Shown one piece after another: positions 36,414-44,613 of a stretch of 64,000 nucleotides of DNA (within the stretch, counting starts at the first letter, position 1; every line of letters begins with the position of its first letter). The notes under the pieces were generated by a model, which did no database searches, was not told the origin of the DNA, and worked only from the letters and a program-made list of their open reading frames with translations. The translations under genes were made by a program, and so were the position numbers. The stretch covers positions 124,001-188,000 of the forward strand of contig NZ_NKHR01000006.1 of the NCBI RefSeq assembly GCF_014467285.1. The letters run 5' to 3'. Source of the stretch: Xenorhabdus sp014467285. GTDB taxonomy: Bacteria > Pseudomonadota > Gammaproteobacteria > Enterobacterales > Enterobacteriaceae.

Positions 36414-37957
36414 ACTGCTTCATGGCCTGTAATTTGATAAATCTCTTCAAGGGTGGTTATTCCTTTTTCCGCTAATGCCAACCCTGCTGAAAAAAGAGTT
36501 GAATCCTGTTGTAAGGCAAGTAAATGTGAAATGTTATTACTTGCATGTTCAGACATCATTGCTTGCTGGAGTTCTGGTTTTATTTCGAGAAACTCATAAA
36601 TAGCTGTCCTGCCGTAATAACCAGAAAAACAGTAGTCACAACCAACGGCATTCCACTTTCTGATAGAGACAAGTTGTTTTGCAGATAAGGGAAGAGTTTC
36701 TGTCTCACTGATAAGGTTAGGTATGATGGTGGGTTTTATGTCTTGCTGGCGGCAATGGGGGCAGAGCTTACGAACCAGTCGCTGTGCAATAATCAACTTC
36801 ACGCATGACGCTGTCGTGTAGCCAGAAATTCCCAAATTTTGCAGGCGGGATAAAGTATCAATGGTGGAGTTGGTATGCAGTGTTGATAAAACCAAGTGCC
36901 CCGTTTGCGCTGCTTTCATTGATATTTCGGCAGTTTCATTATCACGAATCTCACCAACCATAATGATATCGGGATCTTGGCGTAATAATGCCCTGAGAAC
37001 TTTGGCAAAATCCAGCCCAATCTTATTATTTACCGGTGTTTGGTTGATGCCGCTCAATGGAATTTCAACGGGATCTTCGACACTACAGATATTCTTTTTG
37101 GCTTGGTTTAAATATTGCAGGCAGCTATAGAGCGTGACAGTTTTTCCACTCCCCGTTGGGCCGGTTACCAAAATCATTCCTTGTGGTAAATGGATCTTCT
37201 GTTTTAACAACTGTAACTGTGATTCAGGCATACCCAGTTGTTCCAGGGACAATTGGTGTATGGTATTTAAAATACGCAGAACTATTTTTTCCCCATGCAA
37301 GGTTGGTAGTGTTGATATGCGTATTGCATAGTTATTTGTATTATCGTTATTTGTATTATCGCTCCAATCAAATTGCCCATCCTGAGGTTGGCGTTTTTCG
37401 GCAATATTGAGTTTTGCCATGATTTTTAAACGGGCGGGAATACTGGTATTCATTTGAGCTGGTGGAGTGTGCATGGCATGTAATATTCCATCAACTCGGA
37501 TGCGTATTTGATAACCACGTTGAGAAGGTTCAAAGTGAATATCTGAAGCTCTTTTCTGGATTGAGGTTAATATCGTTTGATTGATTAATTGAATCACAGG
37601 CGTATCTATATCCTCATCCTGAACACCATTTGTTTGCACCATATGATGATTGGAATAGCGATTATCCAGACTATCAATGCGATAAGATTTATCTCCATTA
37701 TTTTCTGCGCAGTGATGCTCTTCTGATATGACGGGTTTTTCCTGCATCAGCAGTGATTCTATTTTTGCTTCTGGCCAGATGTCTATATTAACAATTAAAC
37801 CGGAAATAAAACGCAATGCAGCGACGAAATCCTCATTGGGTGATTTACTACAGGCAATAGTAATAGTTTGGGAGTCTTTTTTTATAATAATCGATTGATG
37901 CCGTTGACATAATTCCTTCACTTCTCTTTCCATTAAGAGATTTTCCTTATTTATCAT
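36410..37957 (-). CDS. hofB: Type IV pilus assembly ATPase HofB (PilB/GspE family)
   Basis: HofB is a hexameric secretion ATPase that powers pilin polymerisation. The 515-residue protein has the GspE N-terminal region, Walker A GPTGSGKTVTL, Asp box and Walker B ALLRQDPDIIMVGEIRD, a His-rich segment with GHLVLSTLHTN, and a four-cysteine zinc site (CPHC and CDYC). It is longer than E. coli HofB (461), mainly at the N-terminus. An internal ATG eight codons in is an equally possible start. Confidence 0.93.
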   Translation of the reverse strand: MINKENLLMEREVKELCQRHQSIIIKKDSQTITIACSKSPNEDFVAALRFISGLIVNIDIWPEAKIESLLMQEKPVISEEHHCAENNGDKSYRIDSLDNRYSNHHMVQTNGVQDEDIDTPVIQLINQTILTSIQKRASDIHFEPSQRGYQIRIRVDGILHAMHTPPAQMNTSIPARLKIMAKLNIAEKRQPQDGQFDWSDNTNNDNTNNYAIRISTLPTLHGEKIVLRILNTIHQLSLEQLGMPESQLQLLKQKIHLPQGMILVTGPTGSGKTVTLYSCLQYLNQAKKNICSVEDPVEIPLSGINQTPVNNKIGLDFAKVLRALLRQDPDIIMVGEIRDNETAEISMKAAQTGHLVLSTLHTNSTIDTLSRLQNLGISGYTTASCVKLIIAQRLVRKLCPHCRQQDIKPTIIPNLISETETLPLSAKQLVSIRKWNAVGCDYCFSGYYGRTAIYEFLEIKPELQQAMMSEHASNNISHLLALQQDSTLFSAGLALAEKGITTLEEIYQITGHEAV

Positions 37958-38027
37958 TAATTATATTCCTTTGATAGGTTAATTATTTAACGTGCTTATT
38001 TTAAAAAGGTTATCTTAAAATATGTTT

Positions 38028-38450
38028 TTAGAATTTTAAGGTTTTCTGACATTTTAGTTTTAATGATTCATTTTTAGACTCACAAATAGTATTCCATTGT
38101 GTGATACCTGTTTTCGTATCTTGCGTTGGTTTTAAAATGGCGTTAAGTCCGCTGAGATTTTGTTGCCCTACGACCGTTATTTCACCTTCTTTTACTGTGA
38201 TGGTACTGACATAGCGACTATTGTGACCTGATGGGATGGATGCTTGTCCAGAATGGCAGTCCCTATAATTTTCAGTCTCAAAGCGACAAAGCTCCACACC
38301 GGATTTATAAGGCACAATAGCTTGCAGCATATCGGTCAACGCTGCTTTCTGGATATATCCCTGATAACTGGGAATACCAATTGCGCCGAGGATAGATATA
38401 ATTGCCATAACAACCATCAATTCTATTAATGTAAATCCATGTTGATTCAT
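38028..38450 (-). CDS. ppdD: Type IV prepilin PpdD
   Basis: A 140-residue major pilin precursor. The N-terminus MNQHGFTLIELMVVMAIISI has the class III leader: cleavage after Gly-5, then FTLIE with the conserved Glu-5 of the mature protein and a hydrophobic helix. Two C-terminal cysteines could form the pilin disulfide. The ribosome site is AAGGAAG. hofB follows after 70 bases. Confidence 0.94.
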   Translation of the reverse strand: MNQHGFTLIELMVVMAIISILGAIGIPSYQGYIQKAALTDMLQAIVPYKSGVELCRFETENYRDCHSGQASIPSGHNSRYVSTITVKEGEITVVGQQNLSGLNAILKPTQDTKTGITQWNTICESKNESLKLKCQKTLKF

Positions 38451-38769
38451 TTTTCTTCCTTATGCTTATTTGCGTTGGCTATCAAATTTGGTTGTAGATA
38501 AATGCAGATATGAGTAAGCATGAAGTAAACAGAGGAAAATAAAATAGCTTTAGCTATATTTATGGAATTGGTTTGAAAAAATAATAATGTGTTACATTTT
38601 TTTGCAAAAAATATTCGAACTTGATCGTAAATAAAAAACGTCACCAATCTTGGTCAATTGAAGGTGTTGACATGTTAAGCTGTTACACTTTAAGTAGTCA
38701 CATGAGCTGTGAATTAAAATAATTGGCTGGAACGGCGTGATATTGAATTATTAAGGGAGAAGTAAAAGA
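38451..38769. other. Spacer between ppdD and ampD; nadC absent
   Basis: These 319 bases form the divergent upstream region of ppdD and ampD. They are AT-rich and hold no convincing gene. In E. coli nadC occupies this position; I see no remnant of it. Confidence 0.7.
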
Positions 38770-39312
38770 ATGAAACTGCATGAAGGGTGGATTGATATTG
38801 CAAGAAAAGTTATCTCTCCACATTGTGATCTGCGTCCAGAAGATGAAGTTCCATCATTACTGGTTATTCATAACATTAGCTTACCTCCCGGAAAATTTGG
38901 TGGCCCTTATATTGATCAATTATTTATGGGGACACTGAATCCAAATGATGATCCTTTTTTTGATGAGATCAAACACCTGCGTGTTTCTGCCCACTGCCTA
39001 ATCCGGCGCGATGGGGAAGTTGTTCAATATGTGCCTTTCAATAAAAGAGCTTGGCATGCAGGTGTTTCCTGCTACTGTGACCGTGAAAAATGCAATGATT
39101 TTTCGATAGGTATTGAGCTGGAAGGTACGGATTACGAGGAATTTACTGAAATTCAGTACATTAAACTGGCGGAAATCACCGGGCTACTTATCAGCCAATA
39201 TCCTGATATCCACGATAATATTGTAGGACACAGTGATATTGCTCCGGGTAGAAAGACTGATCCAGGGCCATATTTTTACTGGGATTACTATCGACAACTA
39301 TTGAAGGAGTGA
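38770..39312 (+). CDS. ampD: 1,6-anhydro-MurNAc-L-alanine amidase AmpD
   Basis: AmpD is a cytosolic zinc amidase that recycles anhydro-muropeptides and thereby keeps AmpR-regulated beta-lactamase genes off. The 180-residue protein has the zinc ligand His-34 in VIHNISLPPG, and the second and third ligands in GHSDIAPGRKTDPGP. E. coli AmpD has 183 residues. ampE starts five bases after the stop. Confidence 0.96.
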   Translation: MKLHEGWIDIARKVISPHCDLRPEDEVPSLLVIHNISLPPGKFGGPYIDQLFMGTLNPNDDPFFDEIKHLRVSAHCLIRRDGEVVQYVPFNKRAWHAGVSCYCDREKCNDFSIGIELEGTDYEEFTEIQYIKLAEITGLLISQYPDIHDNIVGHSDIAPGRKTDPGPYFYWDYYRQLLKE

Positions 39313-39317
39313 GTTGG

Positions 39318-40205
39318 ATGACTCTCTTTATTCTACTGTTAATACTGGCATGGGAACGTGTTTTTAAAATGGGAGACCATTGGCAGTTGGAACGTTATTT
39401 ATCCCCGCTTTTTGCCAGAGTAAAATCACATTCATTGTGGGGCAGTTTGGTCATAACCTTACTGGTTGCCTTATTAACCTGGAAGCTTATTGATATTTCG
39501 AGTTCTGTTGCTTTTGGCATTCCGGCGATTTTATTGAGTATTATCATCAGCTTGTTATGTATTGGTGCAGGAGGATTACGTCATGACTATCGTGGATATC
39601 TTCAGGCAGTACGTCATGATGATTTCGAACAGCAGAATATCCATCTTACTCGTTTGATGATGCTTCAGGGAATGCCGCCAGATACAACATCATCTAACAC
39701 TGCAACCGTGTCCGATACCACGAAGGATGAACGATTGCGTGAAATACAGAATGCCTTAATCTGGATAAATTTCCGTTATTATCTCGCACCGATTTTTTGG
39801 TTGATTGTGTGGGGAAAATTTGGCCCTGCCATTTTGATGGGTTACGGTTGCCTTAGAGCTTACCAAAGATGGTTAGCACAACATGCAACGGTGGTGCAGC
39901 GCGCGCAATCCGGGGTTGATGGCATACTGCATTGGTTGGATTGGCTTCCTGCACGTTTGGCAGGTATTGCTTATGCTTTGTTGGGGCATGGCGAGAAAGC
40001 TTTACCAGCTTGGATCGCATCGCTCAGTGATTTTCGGACATCGCAATATAAGGTAGTCAGCCAACTGGCTCAATTTGCGCTCAGTAAAGTACCTCATCTT
40101 AACCCTGTAGAAACGCCAGTTGCTGCTGTCACGTTAGCTAAAAAAGCAACATTTACGATTGTGATTATTGTGGCATTGTTAACGATTTATGGAGCGTTAA
40201 TTTAA
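39318..40205 (+). CDS. ampE: Inner-membrane protein AmpE
   Basis: AmpE is a polytopic membrane protein encoded with AmpD; its biochemical role is poorly known. The 295-residue product has about four membrane segments, including WGSLVITLLVALLTWKLI and the C-terminal FTIVIIVALLTIYGALI. I chose the ATG at 39318, preceded by AAGGAG 8 bases upstream, over an in-frame GTG at 39309 that overlaps the ampD stop; it matches the E. coli start MTLF. Confidence 0.94.
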   Translation: MTLFILLLILAWERVFKMGDHWQLERYLSPLFARVKSHSLWGSLVITLLVALLTWKLIDISSSVAFGIPAILLSIIISLLCIGAGGLRHDYRGYLQAVRHDDFEQQNIHLTRLMMLQGMPPDTTSSNTATVSDTTKDERLREIQNALIWINFRYYLAPIFWLIVWGKFGPAILMGYGCLRAYQRWLAQHATVVQRAQSGVDGILHWLDWLPARLAGIAYALLGHGEKALPAWIASLSDFRTSQYKVVSQLAQFALSKVPHLNPVETPVAAVTLAKKATFTIVIIVALLTIYGALI

Positions 40206-40229
40206 CCATAAATGATTTAATTGAATAGC

Positions 40230-40314
40230 TATATACCCTTTATTTTTCAAGTTGTTAATTCGTTAGTTAAGTTTACTTACCAAATTGCTATAACTTGAAA
40301 TTTATAGGGTATAT
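40230..40314. repeat. Palindromic intergenic repeat, copy 2
   Basis: An 85-bp element with inverted ends of about 25 bp: the left end reads TATATACCC...TTTCAAGTTG and the right end is its near-complement ...AACTTGAAATTTATAGGGTA. It sits 25 bases after the ampE stop. Its ends match copies at 35.0, 59.4 and 60.2 kb. Confidence 0.8.
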
Positions 40315-40742
40315 TTCTTAAAAACTTATTGGTAATTTCCGATAGTTTACAACAGTTATGTGAAGGCTGTTGTTGTAAGAAATGTTGTAGAGGCCAATGA
40401 TTCATTGGTCTTAAAGTTACCTATTCTATTTTGGATAGGTTGATTGATTTATGCGCTTTTACATAGGCCTGTGTTCTTTGATTATTTTTAAATTGAATTT
40501 TAATTCGTTTTTATTGAATTTTTATTAAATTATTTTGATGCTATAACGCTTCAGTTTGCCTATTTATTACGTTTAAAAAACGTTAAATGGTCCTAAATTT
40601 TCCCGCCTTAAAATCCCTTTTGGTTATAATTTTCTAATAAAATTTAAAATAATTTGTTAAAATTTGCAGATTTTTATGATTTAGCTCAAGGTCTTTATAG
40701 ACAGCTAGTGAATACTTTGTTACTTTAAGACCCTGTATTCTA

Positions 40743-40759
40743 AATTGGTATTACCAATT
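40743..40759. promoter_or_regulatory. PdhR operator
   Basis: AATTGGTATTACCAATT is a perfect 17-base palindrome matching the established PdhR box core (ATTGGT, three bases, ACCAAT). It lies 173 bases before the pdhR ATG, consistent with autoregulation of the pdhR-aceEF-lpd operon. Confidence 0.9.
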
Positions 40760-40840
40760 TACTTTACCCTCGTTAGCTAGGGCTTGGTCACTCAAGTTTA
40801 GTGACTAAGGTTGAGTTAGTTGGGGCATGGTTTTAAAGCG

Positions 40841-40900
40841 ACATAGCCCGAAATAACATAGCCTGAAATAACATAGCCTGAAATAACATAGCCCGAAGCA
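40841..40900. repeat. 4 x 15 bp tandem repeat upstream of pdhR
   Basis: Four 15-bp units start at 40841, 40856, 40871 and 40886. The unit is ACATAGCCTGAAATA; units 2 and 3 are identical, and units 1 and 4 have one and three substitutions. A fifth unit begins (ACAT). The array ends 31 bases before the pdhR ATG, inside the presumed 5' leader. Confidence 0.92.
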
Positions 40901-40931
40901 ACATTTACTCATTGAATGGCTTACAGCAGAT

Positions 40932-41696
40932 ATGGCCTATAGCAAGATTCGCCAACCAAAGTTATCAGATGTGATTGAGCAGCGTCTTGAACAGCTCATT
41001 CTTGAAGGCTCGCTACGCCCGGGAGAAAAGCTGCTGCCTGAGCGTGAACTGGCTAAGCAGTTTGAAGTATCACGTCCTTCTTTGCGCGAAGCCATTCAAA
41101 AACTGGAAGCCAAAGGCTTTCTTTTCCGTCGTCAAGGGGGAGGAACTTTCGTACAGAATAACCTGTGGCAAAGTTTCAGCGACCCGCTTGTCCAACTTAT
41201 TGCAGAGAATCAAGAATCCCAGTTCGATCTCCTGGAAGCGCGTCATGCGTTAGAGGGTATTGCGGCTTACTATGCAGCCCTTAGGGGAACCGATGAAGAT
41301 TTCAAACGCATTGAGCAGAGCCACCTTGCTATTCAAGAAGCCCAACAAAGTGGGGATGTGAATGCGGAATCTGATGCTGTCCTGCAATATCAGCTTGTTG
41401 TCACGGAAGCTGCCCATAACGTGGTATTGCTGCATTTATTGCGCTGTATGATCCCAATGTTACAACAAAATATCAGACGCAATTTTGAATTCATCTATAC
41501 CCGCAAGGAAATGTTGGCAGCCGTTAGTGGCCACAGGGCTGAGATTTTTCGCTCTATTATGGCGAGAGAGCCGGAGAAAGCCCGAGAGGCTTCTCATCGC
41601 CATTTGGCCTTTATTGAAGAAGTTTTATTGGATCTGACTCGTGAACATACTCGCCGTGAGCGTTCATTGAGGCGGCTCCAGCAACATCAGGAATAA
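40932..41696 (+). CDS. pdhR: Pyruvate-responsive repressor PdhR
   Basis: PdhR is a GntR-family (FadR subfamily) regulator that represses pdhR-aceEF-lpd and respiratory genes and is released by pyruvate. The 254-residue protein has the N-terminal winged helix (SDVIEQRLEQLILEGSLRPG, then RELAKQFEVSRPSLREAIQK) and an all-helical FCD effector domain. E. coli PdhR is also 254 residues. Confidence 0.96.
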   Translation: MAYSKIRQPKLSDVIEQRLEQLILEGSLRPGEKLLPERELAKQFEVSRPSLREAIQKLEAKGFLFRRQGGGTFVQNNLWQSFSDPLVQLIAENQESQFDLLEARHALEGIAAYYAALRGTDEDFKRIEQSHLAIQEAQQSGDVNAESDAVLQYQLVVTEAAHNVVLLHLLRCMIPMLQQNIRRNFEFIYTRKEMLAAVSGHRAEIFRSIMAREPEKAREASHRHLAFIEEVLLDLTREHTRRERSLRRLQQHQE

Positions 41697-41756
41697 GAGC
41701 CTGTCCCTTGGGGCGTCATTGACAAATCAAATTCCCGAATGGGGTAGGTTCTAAAC

Positions 41757-41894
41757 TTGACTGTACAGATTCTGACTGCTGCGTTTGTACAGTTCGTCAA
41801 CTCTTTACCCAAGAGTTTTAGCGGCAACATATAGCAGGGCCTATCTTCCGGTCGTAACAGGCAGTTAGTCAAAAGGTATGACCAGAAGATAGGC
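41757..41894 (+). promoter_or_regulatory. Stacked inverted repeats ahead of aceE
   Basis: Three nested or adjacent inverted repeats fill the pdhR-aceE spacer: ACTGTACA (41760-41767) with TGTACAGT (41786-41793); AACTCTT (41799-41805) with AAGAGTT (41811-41817); and a 15-bp arm (41839-41853) with its complement (41880-41894), one mismatch. None is followed by a T tract. They could be protein sites or mRNA leader/processing structures. Confidence 0.6.
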
Positions 41895-41936
41895 TCCAAC
41901 AACCATTAGAAATAGATAACAGATAAGGAATACACC

Positions 41937-44600
41937 ATGTCAGATATTTTGAAAAATGACGTGGATCCGATCGAAACTCGCGATTGGTTACAGGCGATCG
42001 AATCGGTCATCCGTGAAGAAGGTGTTGAGCGTGCTCAGTTCCTGATTGATCAGGTTTTGAATGAAGCTCGTAAAGGTGGCGTTAACGTTGCCGCAGGTGC
42101 TGCAAGCCGTGATTACATCAACACTATTCCTGCTGAGGATGAGCCTGCTTACCCTGGCAACCTGGATTTGGAGCGCCGTATCCGCTCTGCTATTCGTTGG
42201 AATGCCGTGATGACCGTTCTGCGTGCATCCAAAAAAGATCTGGAACTGGGTGGTCACATGGCTTCATTCCAGTCTTCTGCTACTGTTTATGACGTGTGTT
42301 TCAACCACTTCTTCCGTGCTCGTAACGAAAATGATGGCGGTGACTTGGTTTACTTCCAGGGCCACATTTCTCCGGGCGTTTACGCACGTGCTTTCCTTGA
42401 AGGTCGTCTGACTGAAGAGCAGATGAATAACTTCCGTCAGGAAATCGGCGGTAATGGTCTGTCTTCTTACCCGCATCCTAAACTGATGCCTGATTTCTGG
42501 CAGTTCCCAACTGTTTCCATGGGTCTGGGACCAATCTCCGCTATTTATCAAGCGAAGTTCCTGAAATATCTGGAACACCGTGGCCTGAAAGATACCTCTA
42601 AACAAACCGTTTACGCTTTCTTGGGCGACGGTGAAATGGATGAACCAGAATCCAAAGGTGCGATCACTATCGCAACTCGTGAAAAACTGGATAACCTGGT
42701 ATTTATCATCAACTGTAACTTGCAGCGTCTGGATGGCCCGGTAACAGGTAACGGCAAAATCGTTAATGAACTGGAAGGCATCTTCGACGGCGCTGGCTGG
42801 CAGGTACTGAAAGTCCTGTGGGGCGAGCGTTGGGATGCACTGCTGCGTAAAGATACCAGCGGTAAACTGGTTCAATTGATGAACGAAACTCTGGACGGCG
42901 ACTATCAGACATTCAAGTCTAAAAATGGTGCTTATGTTCGTGAGCACTTCTTCGGTCGTTACCCAGAAACTGCGGCATTGGTCAAAGATATGACTGATGA
43001 CGAAATCTGGGCTCTGAACCGTGGTGGTCACGATCCTAAGAAAGTTTACGCTGTACTGAAAAAAGCGCAGGAAACTACAGGTAAGCCAACTGTAATCCTG
43101 GCTCAGACCGTCAAAGGTTACGGTATGGGCGACACCGCTGAAGGTAAAAACATTGCTCACCAGGTTAAGAAAATGAACATGGACGGCGTGCGTCAGTTCC
43201 GTGATCGTTTCAATATTCCTGTATCTGACGAGCAAGTTGAAAGCCTGCCATTCGTGACTTTCGACAAAGATTCAGAAGAATCCAAATATCTGCATGAGCG
43301 TCGTAATTCACTGGGTGGTTACCTGCCAAGCCGTCGTGTTAACTTCGACGAAAAACTGGAAATTCCAGCTCTGGAAGATTTCAGCTCTCTGCTGGAAGAA
43401 CAATCCAAAGAAATTTCTACCACCATCGCTTTTGTTCGTGCACTGAACATCATGCTGAAGAACAAGTCTATCAAAGATCGTCTGGTTCCAATCATTGCTG
43501 ATGAAGCACGTACTTTTGGTATGGAAGGTCTGTTCCGTCAAATCGGCATCTACAGCCCGAATGGTCAGCAGTATACTCCGCAAGACCGTGAGCAGGTTGC
43601 ATACTATAAAGAAGACGCTAAAGGTCAGATCCTGCAAGAAGGTATCAACGAACTGGGTGCTGCTTCATCTTGGCTGGCTGCTGCAACTTCTTACAGCACC
43701 AACAACCTGCCAATGATCCCGTTCTACATCTACTACTCCATGTTCGGATTCCAGCGTATCGGTGATCTGTGCTGGGCGGCTGGTGACCAGCAGGCTCGTG
43801 GCTTCTTGGTCGGTGGTACTTCTGGCCGTACAACTCTGAACGGCGAAGGTTTGCAGCATGAAGATGGTCACAGCCATATTCAGTCCCTGACTATTCCTAA
43901 CTGTATCTCTTACGATCCAGCATTTGCTTATGAAGTGGCTGTTATCATGCATGATGGCCTGGAGCGTATGTATGGTGAGAAGCAAGAAAACATCTATTAC
44001 TACATCACGACCCTGAACGAAAACTACCAGATGCCGGCAATGCCAGCAGGTGTTGAAGAAGGTATCCGTAAAGGTATCTACAAACTGGAAAGCCTGGAAG
44101 GTGCGAAAGGTACAGTTCAGTTGTTAGGTTCTGGTTCTATCCTGCGTCATGTTCGTGAAGCAGCGAAGATCCTGTCTGATGAATACGGTATCGGTTCTGA
44201 TGTATACAGCGTCACTTCTTTCACTGAACTGGCTCGTGATGGTCAGGATTGTGAACGTTGGAACATGCTACACCCATCAGAAGAACCTCGTGTTCCTTAC
44301 ATTGCTCAGATCATGAACGAAGCACCGGCTATTGCTTCTACTGACTACATGAAACTGTTCGCAGAGCAAGTACGTAACTTTGTTCCTGCAAGCGAATTCC
44401 GTGTATTGGGTACTGACGGTTTCGGTCGTTCTGATAGCCGTGAAAACCTGCGTCATCACTTTGAAGTTGATGCTTCTTACGTGGTTGTTGCGGCTCTGGG
44501 TGAATTGGCTAAACGTGGCGAAGTTGATGTGAAAGTGGTTGAAGAAGCCATCAAGAAATACAACATCAACCCAGAAAAAGCTAACCCACGTCTGGCATAA
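41937..44600 (+). CDS. aceE: Pyruvate dehydrogenase E1 component
   Basis: AceE is the TPP-dependent E1 homodimer that decarboxylates pyruvate and acetylates the lipoyl domains of AceF. The 887-residue product equals E. coli in length. Visible features are the TPP motif GDGEMDEPESKGA with NCNLQ downstream, GHISPGVYARAFLEGRL in the N-terminal domain and HEDGHSHIQSLTIP. Codon choice is strongly biased, as in highly expressed genes. The ATG is preceded by AAGGA. Confidence 0.98.
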   Translation: MSDILKNDVDPIETRDWLQAIESVIREEGVERAQFLIDQVLNEARKGGVNVAAGAASRDYINTIPAEDEPAYPGNLDLERRIRSAIRWNAVMTVLRASKKDLELGGHMASFQSSATVYDVCFNHFFRARNENDGGDLVYFQGHISPGVYARAFLEGRLTEEQMNNFRQEIGGNGLSSYPHPKLMPDFWQFPTVSMGLGPISAIYQAKFLKYLEHRGLKDTSKQTVYAFLGDGEMDEPESKGAITIATREKLDNLVFIINCNLQRLDGPVTGNGKIVNELEGIFDGAGWQVLKVLWGERWDALLRKDTSGKLVQLMNETLDGDYQTFKSKNGAYVREHFFGRYPETAALVKDMTDDEIWALNRGGHDPKKVYAVLKKAQETTGKPTVILAQTVKGYGMGDTAEGKNIAHQVKKMNMDGVRQFRDRFNIPVSDEQVESLPFVTFDKDSEESKYLHERRNSLGGYLPSRRVNFDEKLEIPALEDFSSLLEEQSKEISTTIAFVRALNIMLKNKSIKDRLVPIIADEARTFGMEGLFRQIGIYSPNGQQYTPQDREQVAYYKEDAKGQILQEGINELGAASSWLAAATSYSTNNLPMIPFYIYYSMFGFQRIGDLCWAAGDQQARGFLVGGTSGRTTLNGEGLQHEDGHSHIQSLTIPNCISYDPAFAYEVAVIMHDGLERMYGEKQENIYYYITTLNENYQMPAMPAGVEEGIRKGIYKLESLEGAKGTVQLLGSGSILRHVREAAKILSDEYGIGSDVYSVTSFTELARDGQDCERWNMLHPSEEPRVPYIAQIMNEAPAIASTDYMKLFAEQVRNFVPASEFRVLGTDGFGRSDSRENLRHHFEVDASYVVVAALGELAKRGEVDVKVVEEAIKKYNINPEKANPRLA

Positions 44601-44613
44601 GAGGTCAAGATTA

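Larger units (their letters stand above)
40206..40931. other. Spacer between ampE and pdhR
   Basis: These 726 bases hold no gene. They contain an inverted-end repeat (40230-40314), an AT-rich middle, the PdhR operator (40743-40759) and a 4 x 15 bp tandem repeat (40841-40900). E. coli has aroP in this interval. Confidence 0.8.

Noticed and set aside
38447..38647. A 66-codon reverse frame just upstream of ppdD
   Set aside because: AT-rich, no ribosome site seen, and it runs over the ppdD ribosome-binding region.
40230..40314. Possible ERIC element
   Set aside because: The end sequences (ATACCC...TTTCAAGTTG) do not match the ERIC core; it is a different palindromic repeat.
40206..40742. Remnant of aroP between ampE and pdhR
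   Set aside because: I see only AT-rich DNA and a repeat; no fragment resembling a permease reading frame.
40841..40900. Possible CRISPR repeats
   Set aside because: Units are directly adjacent with no spacers and only 15 bp long; no cas genes are in the window.
42264..43235. A 323-codon reverse frame inside aceE
   Set aside because: Antisense shadow of strongly codon-biased aceE; no ribosome site or family resemblance.
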